Source: Actinomycetota bacterium (lineage in GTDB: Bacteria > Actinomycetota > Actinomycetes > Nanopelagicales > Nanopelagicaceae). From it: DNA of 9,493 nt. Of this stretch, positions 1 through 7,400 are shown piece after piece. Where the stretch lies: the NCBI GenBank assembly GCA_009704285.1, contig WLEM01000013.1, positions 1 to 9,493 of the forward strand. The letters are read 5' to 3'. Numbering within the stretch: the first letter of the stretch is position 1; each line of letters opens with the position of its first letter. The notes under the pieces are model-generated. The model made no database searches and was not told the DNA's origin. It saw only the letters and a list, made by a program, of their open reading frames with translations. Made by a program: the position numbers and the translations under genes.

Positions 1-2
1 AA

Positions 3-158
3 TGGAAGTTAGTAGCCACAGTTCCTGCCACACAGTTCAAGCAACAAATTGTTAAGAATGATGAAACTGGTTGGGTACAAGTTAAGGTATCAACAGTTTA
101 TTCAGATGGCGTAGTTTCTGAAGGAAAAATCCACGGCCTACCAGGTAGCTGGTCTTAG
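3..158 (+). CDS. C-terminal end of an unidentified protein, possibly a fibronectin/Ig-like domain (partial)
   Basis: This is an open frame running in from the left edge and ending at a TAG at 156-158, so only the last 51 residues are visible; the start lies outside the window. The fragment alternates hydrophobic and polar residues (for example GWVQVKVSTVYSDG), followed by a turn-rich tail ending in LPGSWS. That pattern resembles the final strands of a fibronectin type III or Ig-like beta-sandwich, as found in secreted or surface proteins. The resemblance is by eye only and no catalytic motif is present. The frame is supported by the strong terminator 17 bases after the stop. I do not recognise the gene, and its function cannot be stated from this piece. 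Confidence 0.65.
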   Translation, partial: WKLVATVPATQFKQQIVKNDETGWVQVKVSTVYSDGVVSEGKIHGLPGSWS

Positions 159-175
159 TCGGAAGTAAATCCTTT

Positions 176-206
176 AATGGCCCTCAAGAAATTGAGGGCC
201 ATTTTT
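176..206 (+). terminator. Rho-independent terminator after the partial gene
   Basis: A perfect 11-bp stem (176-186 AATGGCCCTCA pairing with 193-203 TGAGGGCCATT) encloses a six-base loop and runs into a T tract at 202-206. It starts 17 bases after the TAG of the rightward partial gene and ends just before the stop codon of the leftward acyltransferase gene. The T tract favours rightward termination. On the minus strand only TT follows the stem, so it probably serves the leftward transcript less well, though it could work for both convergent genes. Confidence 0.9.
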
Positions 207-208
207 AA

Positions 209-1975
209 TTAAGCATTAGTTTTTGTTAGAACACTTACAACTAAATCTACATAAACATCAGAACCAGCCGGACTTAGGTGAACACCATCTGGTGCAAATA
301 ACTCAGGTCGACCAGATGAGATTTTATTCCAATCGATGAGTATTACATTTGGATACCTGGCAGCAACTGACGAAATAATTGCATTGTTTGCATCTTTCCA
401 AGATCTTGGAACTGCGGTGTTAACTACAATTATTTGTGGTTGGTTTTTTAGAGTTTCAAATATTTCAACTACAGTCGATTCAGCCAAGGCATTATTATTC
501 CCAAGATTAAACACCACTGGAGATTCTGGTACCGAGGTTTGATCAACCCGCATAACAGCTAGTAACTCTGGTGCTTGCCTGCCTACTCGGGCATTTACTA
601 GGGAAATATGCTGCTTAGCCTCTAACTTACTTCTAATTCCCAAAATCACGCTGTCGCCAGTTACCCAAAGTCCGGTTGTACTAGCTAGATCCTCAGTTGG
701 TTTTGTTAGTTCATCACTTGGTGCCAGTAGTTCATTAGCAATCTGATCTGATTTGGTTATTGCCTGTACTGAGATAGATGTGGTTATGGCCAAGGTGATA
801 ACTATTGAGAAAATTACTGATAATTGTTGGCGCAGCCGAACCTTTGATGAGCGGTACTTCATGCCACGAAACCAGTTCTGAACTACACCTTGTCGAAATG
901 GAATTTCAACCCAACGAAGAGAGATATCAGCAAGAGCTAGAACTAATAAGACTCGTGCCAGATATAGGGCCCAGGTTTGCCCCGATAGATCAACTGATGG
1001 TCTAGTTACCTGGAAAACTACCCAATGCCAGATGTAAATACCGTAGCTGCGCTGTCCTATCCATCGAAATGGAGCGGTGCTAATTAATGGTGCAAATCTA
1101 GATGCTGGATGTACCAGTGAAATGATCACTAAACAACCAAATATTCCTGCTAATGGGAATGCGATTCGATACAAACTAGCATTTGATTGATCAATGAATA
1201 AGAATGTTGAGATCAAACCAAGTAGTCCAACCACGCCAATTGCATCAATCACATCTTGTGCACGTTTTTCAATATCTGCACTCAGATTCTGCGGAATCCA
1301 AGATACCGCTAGAGCTGCACCTAGAAATAGACCAAGTGAGTGGGTATCAGTTCCAAAGTAAATGTGGCTAATTTGTTTAGCATTTGCCTGATCTAGCTGT
1401 AAAGAAACGAAGAATAAAGTGGTGCCGGAGATCATGGCAATAATAAGAGCAATACGAGCAATGTTCTTCTTGCCGAAATACTTCAAAACAGTGAGCAAAA
1501 TTATTGGCCAAATTAAGTAAAACTGAAGTTCAACTGCCAGTGACCAGGTGTGCTGAAGTAGTGGCGGGCGGCCGATAGTTTCAAAGTAATCTTGATTACG
1601 AGCAACTAATAACCAATTTATAGTTCCAGTTAGTGCATACGGCAAGTCAGATAAGAATCGCTTTATGGCCTCTGGAGCCCAAACACCAATAAAGATAATT
1701 GTGCAGATAACCATAAAAAGAAGCCCTGGATAAATACGTCTAATCCGAGCGGCATAAAATGCCCTAAGATCTAACGCACTTGATTGATTTATTGAATCAA
1801 GAATTAATCTGGTAATTACATAACCGGAGATTACAAAAAATAGATCAACCCCTAAGAATCCACCTGGTATCCAAGTTATACCAAGGTGATATAAAACTAC
1901 TGCAGTAACTGCAATGGCTCGCAAACCATCAATTGATGATATGTGCCTGGTACTTTGTGCACCTTTAGAACTCAT
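209..1975 (-). CDS. Membrane acyltransferase (acyltransferase-3 / OafA-YrhL family) with C-terminal SGNH-like domain
   Basis: This 588-residue protein has two parts. Residues about 10-360 form a multi-pass membrane acyltransferase-3 domain, with hallmark segments IDGLRAIAV (15-23), an LYH histidine at 30, GVDLFFVISGY (42-52), RRIYP (79-83), HTWSLAVELQFY (142-153) and YGIYIWHW (311-318). A further membrane segment (about 386-406) leads to an extracytoplasmic domain with SGNH-hydrolase-like blocks: GDS at 440-442 (Ser442 as the expected nucleophile), NLGNNN at 490-495, and D563/H566 in DGVHLS near the end. Proteins of this layout usually move acetyl or other acyl groups across the membrane onto surface polysaccharide, peptidoglycan or lipids; the substrate here is unknown. 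The ATG at 1973-1975 is chosen because the conserved N-terminus begins shortly after it; only a weak GGAT lies upstream. It may be co-transcribed with the coiled-coil gene 50 bases upstream. Confidence 0.9.
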   Translation of the reverse strand: MSSKGAQSTRHISSIDGLRAIAVTAVVLYHLGITWIPGGFLGVDLFFVISGYVITRLILDSINQSSALDLRAFYAARIRRIYPGLLFMVICTIIFIGVWAPEAIKRFLSDLPYALTGTINWLLVARNQDYFETIGRPPLLQHTWSLAVELQFYLIWPIILLTVLKYFGKKNIARIALIIAMISGTTLFFVSLQLDQANAKQISHIYFGTDTHSLGLFLGAALAVSWIPQNLSADIEKRAQDVIDAIGVVGLLGLISTFLFIDQSNASLYRIAFPLAGIFGCLVIISLVHPASRFAPLISTAPFRWIGQRSYGIYIWHWVVFQVTRPSVDLSGQTWALYLARVLLVLALADISLRWVEIPFRQGVVQNWFRGMKYRSSKVRLRQQLSVIFSIVITLAITTSISVQAITKSDQIANELLAPSDELTKPTEDLASTTGLWVTGDSVILGIRSKLEAKQHISLVNARVGRQAPELLAVMRVDQTSVPESPVVFNLGNNNALAESTVVEIFETLKNQPQIIVVNTAVPRSWKDANNAIISSVAARYPNVILIDWNKISSGRPELFAPDGVHLSPAGSDVYVDLVVSVLTKTNA

Positions 1976-1985
1976 TTGAATTATC

Positions 1986-2009
1986 CAATGCTAAAGAAGT
2001 TAAGCATTG
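1986..2009 (-). repeat. Short inverted repeat between the coiled-coil and acyltransferase genes
   Basis: A 7-bp stem (1986-1992 CAATGCT with 2003-2009 AGCATTG) and a ten-base loop lie in the 50-base gap between these two leftward genes. No T run follows on the minus strand, so it is a poor terminator. It might be a processing or attenuation hairpin, or chance. Confidence 0.35.
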
Positions 2010-2025
2010 CTAACCTCTAATTAAA

Positions 2026-2829
2026 TTACTTAGTTTTCTTTTTAGTGGCTTTATTTTTATTGTTGGCAGCTTTTTGTTTTCTTGCAGCAGCCTGCTCTGC
2101 CTTCTTGCCAGCGCCTGGTACAAAAACCTTACCCACAGGTTTGCTATCTACATCTAGATTTGCATTGATATCTGCTTGAAGTTGTGAAAGCCGATCAAAG
2201 GCATGCTTTAATTTTTGTCTTGATTCAGCAATTGCCTGCTCAGCAGCGTTCAGTGATGAATTCTGTGCACGGTGTAGACGCTCAGCTTCAGAGATTGCTG
2301 AGGACAACCAGGATCGGTAATCAACAATATTTTTTGCAGCATCTGAAATCAATTTTTGTGCATCACGTTTTGCAGCAGCTGTTAACTGCGCTGCCTCCCT
2401 GGCTGACTGATTGAGAAGCTCATCTGCTTCTCCTTCTGCTGTGAGGATAAGATCGGCAGCATCATCTTCAGCAGCTGAGATGTATTTTCGGCCCCTGGAC
2501 TCTGCTGAGGACAAAATACTTTTTGCCTTACTTTCTGCGGCCTCAAGCTTTTCTTTTGTACTACGAGTAGTTTCATTAACAATTCTTTGTGCTGCTGAGT
2601 TAGCTTTTGCTTCACGCTGTTGAGCAGACTTAATCATGGTCATGGCAGTTTCAGTTGCCAAGATTTCAAACTCTTCGCGGCTCAATCCGGTGATGTCACG
2701 GCGAGAGCGCAAATCATTTAATTGGTTCTCTAATTCGCGGATACGATCCAAAGCATTTTGTGTTGGCGCAGGCTTGCTTTCATCCTCGCCCTTGAATCCA
2801 ACCCAACTTAGAAAATTCTTTTCAGCCAT
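2026..2829 (-). CDS. Alanine-rich coiled-coil protein with 11-residue repeats and a lysine-rich tail (uncharacterised)
   Basis: I do not recognise a named family for this 267-residue protein. It has no signal peptide or membrane segment, so it should be cytoplasmic. A short N-terminus containing FLSWVGF (6-12) precedes a helical region from about 25 to 225. From residue 76 to 174 it falls into nine consecutive 11-residue units of the form A-x3-A-x2-[IL]-[IL]-x2: alanine or a small residue recurs at 98, 109, 120, 131, 142, 153 and 164, and a hydrophobic residue at 84, 95, 106, 117, 128, 139 and 161. Hendecads like this occur in F-ATPase subunit b and in DivIVA/Wag31-type actinobacterial proteins, but the DivIVA N-terminal domain is not seen. 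The tail (242-267) is mostly Lys, Ala and Asn, possibly for nucleic acid or membrane contact. A clear ribosome binding site supports the ATG. A cell-envelope or growth scaffold role is only a guess. Confidence 0.85.
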   Translation of the reverse strand: MAEKNFLSWVGFKGEDESKPAPTQNALDRIRELENQLNDLRSRRDITGLSREEFEILATETAMTMIKSAQQREAKANSAAQRIVNETTRSTKEKLEAAESKAKSILSSAESRGRKYISAAEDDAADLILTAEGEADELLNQSAREAAQLTAAAKRDAQKLISDAAKNIVDYRSWLSSAISEAERLHRAQNSSLNAAEQAIAESRQKLKHAFDRLSQLQADINANLDVDSKPVGKVFVPGAGKKAEQAAARKQKAANNKNKATKKKTK

Positions 2830-2837
2830 GTACTAAG

Positions 2838-2845
2838 CCTTCCCT
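2838..2845 (-). promoter_or_regulatory. Ribosome binding site of the coiled-coil gene
   Basis: On the minus strand the sequence AGGGAAGG stands eight bases before the ATG at 2829-2827. It is the best Shine-Dalgarno match among the leftward genes and fixes the start codon of the coiled-coil gene. Confidence 0.7.
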
Positions 2846-2865
2846 AACAACAAATTAAATACAAC

Positions 2866-2947
2866 TGGTGCGGGAGGTGGGACTTGAACCCACACGCCGA
2901 AGCACAGGTTCCTAAGACCTGCGTGTCTGCCATTTCACCACTCCCGC
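2866..2947 (-). tRNA. tRNA-Leu, anticodon UAG, CCA encoded
   Basis: The minus strand folds as a class II tRNA: acceptor stem GCGGGAG (2947-2941) with CTCCCGC (2876-2870), discriminator A, and genome-encoded CCA at 2868-2866. The D arm is GTG/CAC around AAATGGCAGA. The anticodon stem CAGGT/ACCTG holds loop CTTAGGA with anticodon TAG, which reads CUA and probably other CUN leucine codons. The variable arm is closed by a TTCG tetraloop, and the T arm is GTGGG-TTCAAGT-CCCAC. The long variable arm, the A discriminator and the anticodon agree on leucine. The body is 79 nt plus CCA. It lies 36 bases upstream of, and in the same direction as, the coiled-coil gene, so a shared transcript is possible. 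Confidence 0.96.
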
Positions 2948-2971
2948 ATTTGTTACTTGAGTGAGGGGGAA

Positions 2972-3001
2972 AGATTACGGCGTATATGGCGGCATCACCA
3001 A
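2972..3001 (-). promoter_or_regulatory. Possible promoter for the tRNA-Leu (and perhaps the downstream leftward genes)
   Basis: On the minus strand a TTGGTG (3001-2996) and a TAATCT (2977-2972) are separated by 18 bases. The -10 fits the loose actinobacterial TAnnnT pattern. Transcription would begin about 15-20 bases before the mature tRNA 5' end at 2947, a sensible leader length. Both boxes are degenerate and no other evidence supports them. Confidence 0.35.
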
Positions 3002-3016
3002 AACCCATCGACCTTT

Positions 3017-3042
3017 AGCAAGGGTTAGCGGGTAGCCTTGCT
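3017..3042 (+). promoter_or_regulatory. Hairpin immediately upstream of the argS start codon
   Basis: AGCAAGG (3017-3023) pairs perfectly with CCTTGCT (3036-3042) around a 12-base loop, and the ATG follows at 3046. The purine-rich AAGGG (3020-3024), the nearest Shine-Dalgarno-like sequence, is partly inside the stem. If formed in RNA the hairpin would sit where the ribosome binds, so it could limit initiation, or it could bring the AAGGG closer to the ATG. No T tract follows, so it is not a terminator. Confidence 0.45.
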
Positions 3043-3045
3043 CAA

Positions 3046-4731
3046 ATGAGTGCAGATTCGGTGCAAAGTAAGGTTGCGCAGGCGATCTTAAGTGCGCTCA
3101 TCGCAGCCAAAGATGAAGGTGTTATTAATTGCCAGCTGCCAGAGCAAATCATTTTAGATCGGCCAAAAAATCGTGACCATGGCGATTACGCAACCTCGGT
3201 CGCATTGACTTTGGCAAAGGCAGCAAATCAGCAGCCAAGGGTGATTGCAGAGGCGATTGTCAAAACGCTAACTGACAACAACTTGCTAAATGATGCCGGT
3301 ATTGCCAAAGTTGAGATTGCTGGACCTGGTTTTATAAACATTACTTTAGGCAGTGCAAGTCAAGGCAGCGTAGTTATTGAAGTATTAACCGCTGGAAAAA
3401 AATATGGACAAAGTTCTTTGTTGTCTGGCAAGAAAATAAATCTTGAGTTTGTTAGCGCAAATCCAACTGGACCGATTCACTTAGGACATACCAGATGGGC
3501 TGCAGTTGGTGATTCACTTGGCCGAGTTCTAGCAGCAGCAGGCGCGCAGGTTAGTCGAGAGTTTTATGTAAATGATCGTGGAAACCAAATGGATTTGTTT
3601 GGTCAATCAATTAGAGCTGCCGCCCTTGGAATAGATAGACCAGAAAATGGGTATCACGGTGAATACATTATTGATTTAGCAAATGAGATCACCAAATCAA
3701 ATCCAGAGTTTTTAACCCTTCCACCGGAGCAATCAAATGTGGCATTTCGAGAGGCTGGATACAAATTACAACTTGATCAACAAAGGATGGTGCTAGATAA
3801 CTTTGGTACCCACTTTGATACCTGGTTCTCTGAGCGCAGCTTGTATGAAAATAATTTCTTCAATCACACATTAGATAAATTAAAAGCTAATGGACATGTC
3901 TATGAAGAAGAAGGTGCTACCTGGCTTAGAACCACAGATTTTGGTGATGATAAAGATCGAGTGATGATTAAATCTGATGGCTCTTTTGCCTATTTCGCAT
4001 CTGACTCTGCGTACTACATAAGTAAGCGAGAGCGCGGATTTAATTTGTGTATTTACATGCTTGGCGCAGATCATCATGGATACGTTGGCAGAATTAAAGC
4101 GATTGCAGCTTGTGCTGGTGATGATCCAGAGCAGGATATCGAAGCCTTAATTGGTCAAATGGTAAAGATAATTGAGGGCGGACAGGAGCTAAAACTTTCT
4201 AAGCGAGCTGGCACCATCATTACTTTAGAAGAGTTAGTTGAAAAAGTTGGTAAAGATGCTGCCAGGTATACATTAATTCGATATCCAACCGACACTCCCA
4301 TGGTTATGGATGTTGATTTACTTAAGAAAAATACAAATGATAATCCAGTTTATTATGTGCAATATGCCCATGCTCGAATTTGTGCAGTACTTAGAAATGC
4401 TAAAGATTTTGGTATTGAGTACGGTATAAATTCTTACAACCCTGAGTTGTTAGTTCATGAGCAAGAGCGTGAGCTAATCGGTTTTCTAGCTCAGTACCCA
4501 AGAATTGTCGCCGCAGCTGCTCAGATGAGACAACCACATCGCGTTGCTAGATTTATTGAAGATCTCGCAGCGCAGTACCATCGTTTTTACAATGATTGCA
4601 GAGTTCTGCCACTTGGCGAGGAAAAGCCAACCCAGTTAAATTCTGCTCGTGCTACTTTATCTTTGGCAGCAGCTCAGGTGATAAGCAATGGCTTAGAGCT
4701 ACTAGGCGTAAGCGCTCCGGAGAGAATGTAA
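3046..4731 (+). CDS. argS: Arginyl-tRNA synthetase
   Basis: This 561-residue class I aminoacyl-tRNA synthetase attaches arginine to tRNA-Arg using ATP in the cytoplasm. The N-terminal tRNA-recognition (Add-1) domain covers roughly residues 5-100. The catalytic core has the HIGH-type motif ANPTGPIHLGH (138-148), the ADHHGY segment (341-346) and a KMSKS-type loop KLSKR (383-387). The C-terminal DALR-type anticodon-binding domain spans about 435-561 and ends in the typical LLGVSAPERM. Length and motifs are normal for the family and nothing appears broken. The ATG at 3046 is preceded by a hairpin rather than a good ribosome binding site. A GTG at codon 6 is the only nearby alternative and has no better signal. 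The gene heads the operon, and its stop overlaps the lysA start by one base, the gene order known from mycobacteria and corynebacteria. Confidence 0.98.
   Translation: MSADSVQSKVAQAILSALIAAKDEGVINCQLPEQIILDRPKNRDHGDYATSVALTLAKAANQQPRVIAEAIVKTLTDNNLLNDAGIAKVEIAGPGFINITLGSASQGSVVIEVLTAGKKYGQSSLLSGKKINLEFVSANPTGPIHLGHTRWAAVGDSLGRVLAAAGAQVSREFYVNDRGNQMDLFGQSIRAAALGIDRPENGYHGEYIIDLANEITKSNPEFLTLPPEQSNVAFREAGYKLQLDQQRMVLDNFGTHFDTWFSERSLYENNFFNHTLDKLKANGHVYEEEGATWLRTTDFGDDKDRVMIKSDGSFAYFASDSAYYISKRERGFNLCIYMLGADHHGYVGRIKAIAACAGDDPEQDIEALIGQMVKIIEGGQELKLSKRAGTIITLEELVEKVGKDAARYTLIRYPTDTPMVMDVDLLKKNTNDNPVYYVQYAHARICAVLRNAKDFGIEYGINSYNPELLVHEQERELIGFLAQYPRIVAAAAQMRQPHRVARFIEDLAAQYHRFYNDCRVLPLGEEKPTQLNSARATLSLAAAQVISNGLELLGVSAPERM
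4719..4724 (+). promoter_or_regulatory. Ribosome binding site that fixes the lysA start
   Basis: GGAGAG inside the last argS codons is six bases from the ATG at 4731. It selects that ATG over the upstream in-frame ATG at 4596, which lies deep within argS and would add 45 residues unlike any diaminopimelate decarboxylase. Confidence 0.75.
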
Positions 4732-6098
4732 TGACAGATAATTACCCAACCTCACTTTTTTCTTCAAATCTTAAGTTTTCAAATCAAAATCTGCATGGTG
4801 GTGAACTCTCTATTGCTGGATGCTCAGCTGAAAAGATAGTTAAAGAGTTTGGCTCTCCGATATTTGTGTTGGATGAAGCAGATTTCTACTTAAGAACTAA
4901 TGCATGGAAAACCGCACTTGAGCAATCATTTGGCGGTGGGCAACTTTATTATGCTGCAAAATCATTTATCTGCGTTGAGGTAGCAAGATGGTTAAAGGAG
5001 TTAAAGGTTGGGCTTGATGTTTGTACCCAAGGTGAATTAGCCACCGCCTTAGCTGCTGATTTTCCAGCTGCTGATATTGAGTTTCATGGTAATAATAAAT
5101 CTGAAGCAGAAATCTTATTTGCCATTAAATCCTCAGTCGGAACAATCGTAATTGACTCCTTTGATGAGCTATCTCGAGTAGCTAAAATTGCTAATCAAGA
5201 GGGCAGGATTCAAAAAGTTTATTTACGCCTTACCCCAGGAGTTGATACTCATACTCATGAATTTATCTCAACCGCTCACGAAGATGTGAAGTTTGGGTTT
5301 TCAATTGCATCAGGGGATGCGCAAATAGCAATTGATAAGTGCATGGCTGAAAAATCCTTGAACTTGGCTGGCATTCACTGTCATATCGGCTCCCAAATTA
5401 TTGAGGTAGATAGTTTTAAGTTAGCGGCCAAGAGATTAATAGCAGTTTTAGCAGCTGTTAGAGATAAGTACTCAAGAGAGTTGCCTGAATTAAATATTGG
5501 TGGCGGTTATGGAATTGCCTATACAAACAATGAAACTGCAATCTCACCTTTCCAAGTAATACCGGCAGTAGCTCAGGAAATTAAAGATGAGTGCGATAAA
5601 GCAAAACTTTCAATTCCTAAGATTTCCATCGAACCGGGTCGAACAATTGTTGGACCTACTACTACAACTATTTACTTAGTTGGAACTACTAAATTAGTTA
5701 AGTTGGAAGATGGCTCAACCCGCAAATACATATCAGTTGATGGTGGAATGAGCGATAACATCAGACCAGCTCTATATGGTGCGACCTACTCAGCATTTTT
5801 AGCCAACCGAAGCTCTAATGAGAAAACAATTAGCTCACGTATTGTTGGTAAGCATTGTGAGAGTGGTGATATTTTGATTCCAGAGATTGAATTGCCAGCA
5901 GATATAAAAGCTGGTGATTTATTGGCAATTCCAGCCACCGGCGCTTACGGCCGAAGTATGGCCAGCAATTACAACCATATGCCGCGGCCTTCGGTGATCG
6001 CTGTTAAAGATGGCCAGGGTAGAGAGATATTACGCAGAGAAAATGAGGCAGATCTACTAAATCTTGATGTAATTCAAGCGCCACGGCAGCTCTCATAA
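4731..6098 (+). CDS. lysA: Diaminopimelate decarboxylase
   Basis: The 455-residue product is a fold-III PLP enzyme that decarboxylates meso-diaminopimelate to L-lysine, the last lysine step, in the cytoplasm. The PLP lysine is K77 in YYAAKSF. Other family marks follow in order: HCHIGSQI (216-223), the phosphate-binding NIGGGYG (255-261), EPGR (301-304), the CESGD motif with C376, which completes the active site across the dimer, and GAYGRSM with Y406. The frame stays open upstream to 4596, but the start at 4731 is preferred because it has a GGAGAG ribosome binding site and overlaps the argS stop as TAATG; the N-terminus then matches the family. Lysine made here is needed for protein, while its substrate also feeds peptidoglycan, so the step sits at a branch between wall and lysine. 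Confidence 0.98.
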   Translation: MTDNYPTSLFSSNLKFSNQNLHGGELSIAGCSAEKIVKEFGSPIFVLDEADFYLRTNAWKTALEQSFGGGQLYYAAKSFICVEVARWLKELKVGLDVCTQGELATALAADFPAADIEFHGNNKSEAEILFAIKSSVGTIVIDSFDELSRVAKIANQEGRIQKVYLRLTPGVDTHTHEFISTAHEDVKFGFSIASGDAQIAIDKCMAEKSLNLAGIHCHIGSQIIEVDSFKLAAKRLIAVLAAVRDKYSRELPELNIGGGYGIAYTNNETAISPFQVIPAVAQEIKDECDKAKLSIPKISIEPGRTIVGPTTTTIYLVGTTKLVKLEDGSTRKYISVDGGMSDNIRPALYGATYSAFLANRSSNEKTISSRIVGKHCESGDILIPEIELPADIKAGDLLAIPATGAYGRSMASNYNHMPRPSVIAVKDGQGREILRRENEADLLNLDVIQAPRQLS

Positions 6099-6116
6099 GT
6101 TTGAGATACTTCTCCA

Positions 6117-7400
6117 ATGAAAACTCTTAAAGTTGGAATGCTGGGCTGCGGAAATGTTGGCTCTCAAATCGCCCGGCTATTAGTGGCTAATAAAGCAGAT
6201 TTAGCCTCCCGCGCTGGCGCTCAACTTGAGTTAGTAAAAGTTGCGGTAAAAGACATCAAAGCAAAACGTGATGGCATTGCAACATCATTACTAACCGATG
6301 ATCCTTTTTCAGTAGTAAATGATCCAGAGATAGATTTAATCATTGAAGTAATTGGCGGGATTTCACCAGCTAAAGAATTGATATTGGCAGCATTCAAAAA
6401 TGGTAAATCAGTTGTAACAGCAAACAAAGCATTGTTAGCAAAAGAAGGCGCGGCTTTGTATCAGGCAGCAGGTGAGGCAAATGTTGATTTGTATTATGAA
6501 GCAGCAGTTGCTGGTGCTATTCCAATTTTAAGACCACTGCGTGAATCATTAGTCGGAGATCATGTAACAAGAATTATGGGAATTGTTAATGGAACTACTA
6601 ATTACATTCTTACCAAAATGGATGAAAGTGGAACCGCATTTGCCGATGCACTTAAGCAAGCTCAAGAGCTTGGCTTTGCCGAAGCTGATCCAACCGCAGA
6701 TGTCGAAGGAATTGATGCCTCAGATAAAGCAGCTATTTTGGCAGGTTTGGCATTTCACTCCCGAGTTACGGACAAAGATGTTTACCGAGAGGGAATTACA
6801 AAGATAACTGCCACCGATGTAAAAGTTGCGAAGGCAATGGATATGGTTATTAAGTTATTAGCAATTACTGAGCTAACCGCTTCCGGTGAGATATCAGTGC
6901 GCGTTCATCCAGCATTAATTTCACGGACTCATCCACTTGCTTCAGTTAGAGAGTCATTTAATGCAGTTTTCGTGGAAGCACAATCTGCTGGTCAAATGAT
7001 GTTTTACGGTAAAGGCGCAGGCGGTGAGCCAACGGCAAGTGCGGTTCTAGGTGACCTTGTTGCAATTGCTCGGCATAAAGTTTTAGGTGGAATCGGTCCA
7101 AAAGAGAGTGACTACGCCTCGCTAAAAATTGCGCCAATGGGTGAAACAAAGACTCGCTACTTAATTAGATTAAATGTTGCAGATAAGCCAGGAGTTCTTG
7201 AATCAGTTGCCCATGTATTTGCCTCCCATAGTGTTTCAATTCAAACTGTTAGACAAACAGGTGCTGGCGATAAGGCAGAGCTAATAATAATGACTCACAC
7301 CTCAACAGAATCAGCACTTTCTGCCACAGTAAAAGAGTTGGGTAAATTGCCTGCAGTAACCGATGTTGCTAGCGTGCTTCGAGTTGAGGGTGCTATCTAA
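6117..7400 (+). CDS. hom: Homoserine dehydrogenase with C-terminal ACT domain
   Basis: This enzyme reduces aspartate semialdehyde to homoserine with NAD(P)H, committing carbon to threonine and methionine and away from lysine. The N-terminal Rossmann fold shows the nucleotide loop GCGNVG (10-15) and TANKALL with K104. The catalytic domain carries [11 protein letters not shown] (127-137), [11 protein letters not shown] (155-165) and [14 protein letters not shown] (191-204), in which D200 and K204 match the family's catalytic pair. An ACT domain at about 346-425 ([12 protein letters not shown] near its start) suggests allosteric control, in actinobacteria usually feedback by threonine; that is inferred, not shown. 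The length of 427 residues is normal for the monofunctional ACT-containing form, so there is no aspartokinase fusion. It is the only gene in the block not overlapping its upstream neighbour: 18 bases separate it from lysA, with only a weak GAG-containing ribosome binding site. Confidence 0.97.
   Translation: MKTLKVGMLGCGNVGSQIARLLVANKADLASRAGAQLELVKVAVKDIKAKRDGIATSLLTDDPFSVVNDPEIDLIIEVIGGISPAKELILAAFKNGKSVVTANKALLAKEGAALYQAAGEANVDLYYEAAVAGAIPILRPLRESLVGDHVTRIMGIVNGTTNYILTKMDESGTAFADALKQAQELGFAEADPTADVEGIDASDKAAILAGLAFHSRVTDKDVYREGITKITATDVKVAKAMDMVIKLLAITELTASGEISVRVHPALISRTHPLASVRESFNAVFVEAQSAGQMMFYGKGAGGEPTASAVLGDLVAIARHKVLGGIGPKESDYASLKIAPMGETKTRYLIRLNVADKPGVLESVAHVFASHSVSIQTVRQTGAGDKAELIIMTHTSTESALSATVKELGKLPAVTDVASVLRVEGAI
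7386..7390 (+). promoter_or_regulatory. Ribosome binding site for thrC within the end of hom
   Basis: GAGGG lies nine bases before the ATG at 7400, inside the final codons of hom. It supports the TAATG overlap start of thrC. Confidence 0.6.

Noticed and set aside
336..1005. Short rightward open frames opposite the acyltransferase gene
   Set aside because: They are antisense to clear acyltransferase coding sequence with intact motifs, lack convincing ribosome binding sites and encode nothing recognisable.
2184..2836. Several open frames overlapping the coiled-coil gene on both strands
   Set aside because: The repetitive alanine- and serine-rich coding sequence leaves other frames open by composition. 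Only the leftward frame 2829-2026 has a good ribosome binding site and a coherent repeat structure.
2957..2988. A TTGAGT / TATATG pair as a promoter for argS
   Set aside because: The 20-base spacing is too long and the -10 lacks the final T, so I could not support a specific argS promoter.
3011..3045. A T-box-like leader before argS
   Set aside because: The region is too short, lacks the T-box consensus and specifier loop, and has no terminator; only a single hairpin is present.
4596..4730. An in-frame 45-codon extension upstream of lysA
   Set aside because: It lies wholly inside argS, its translation looks unlike any decarboxylase N-terminus, and the ATG at 4731 has a good ribosome binding site and the same TAATG overlap seen at two other junctions.
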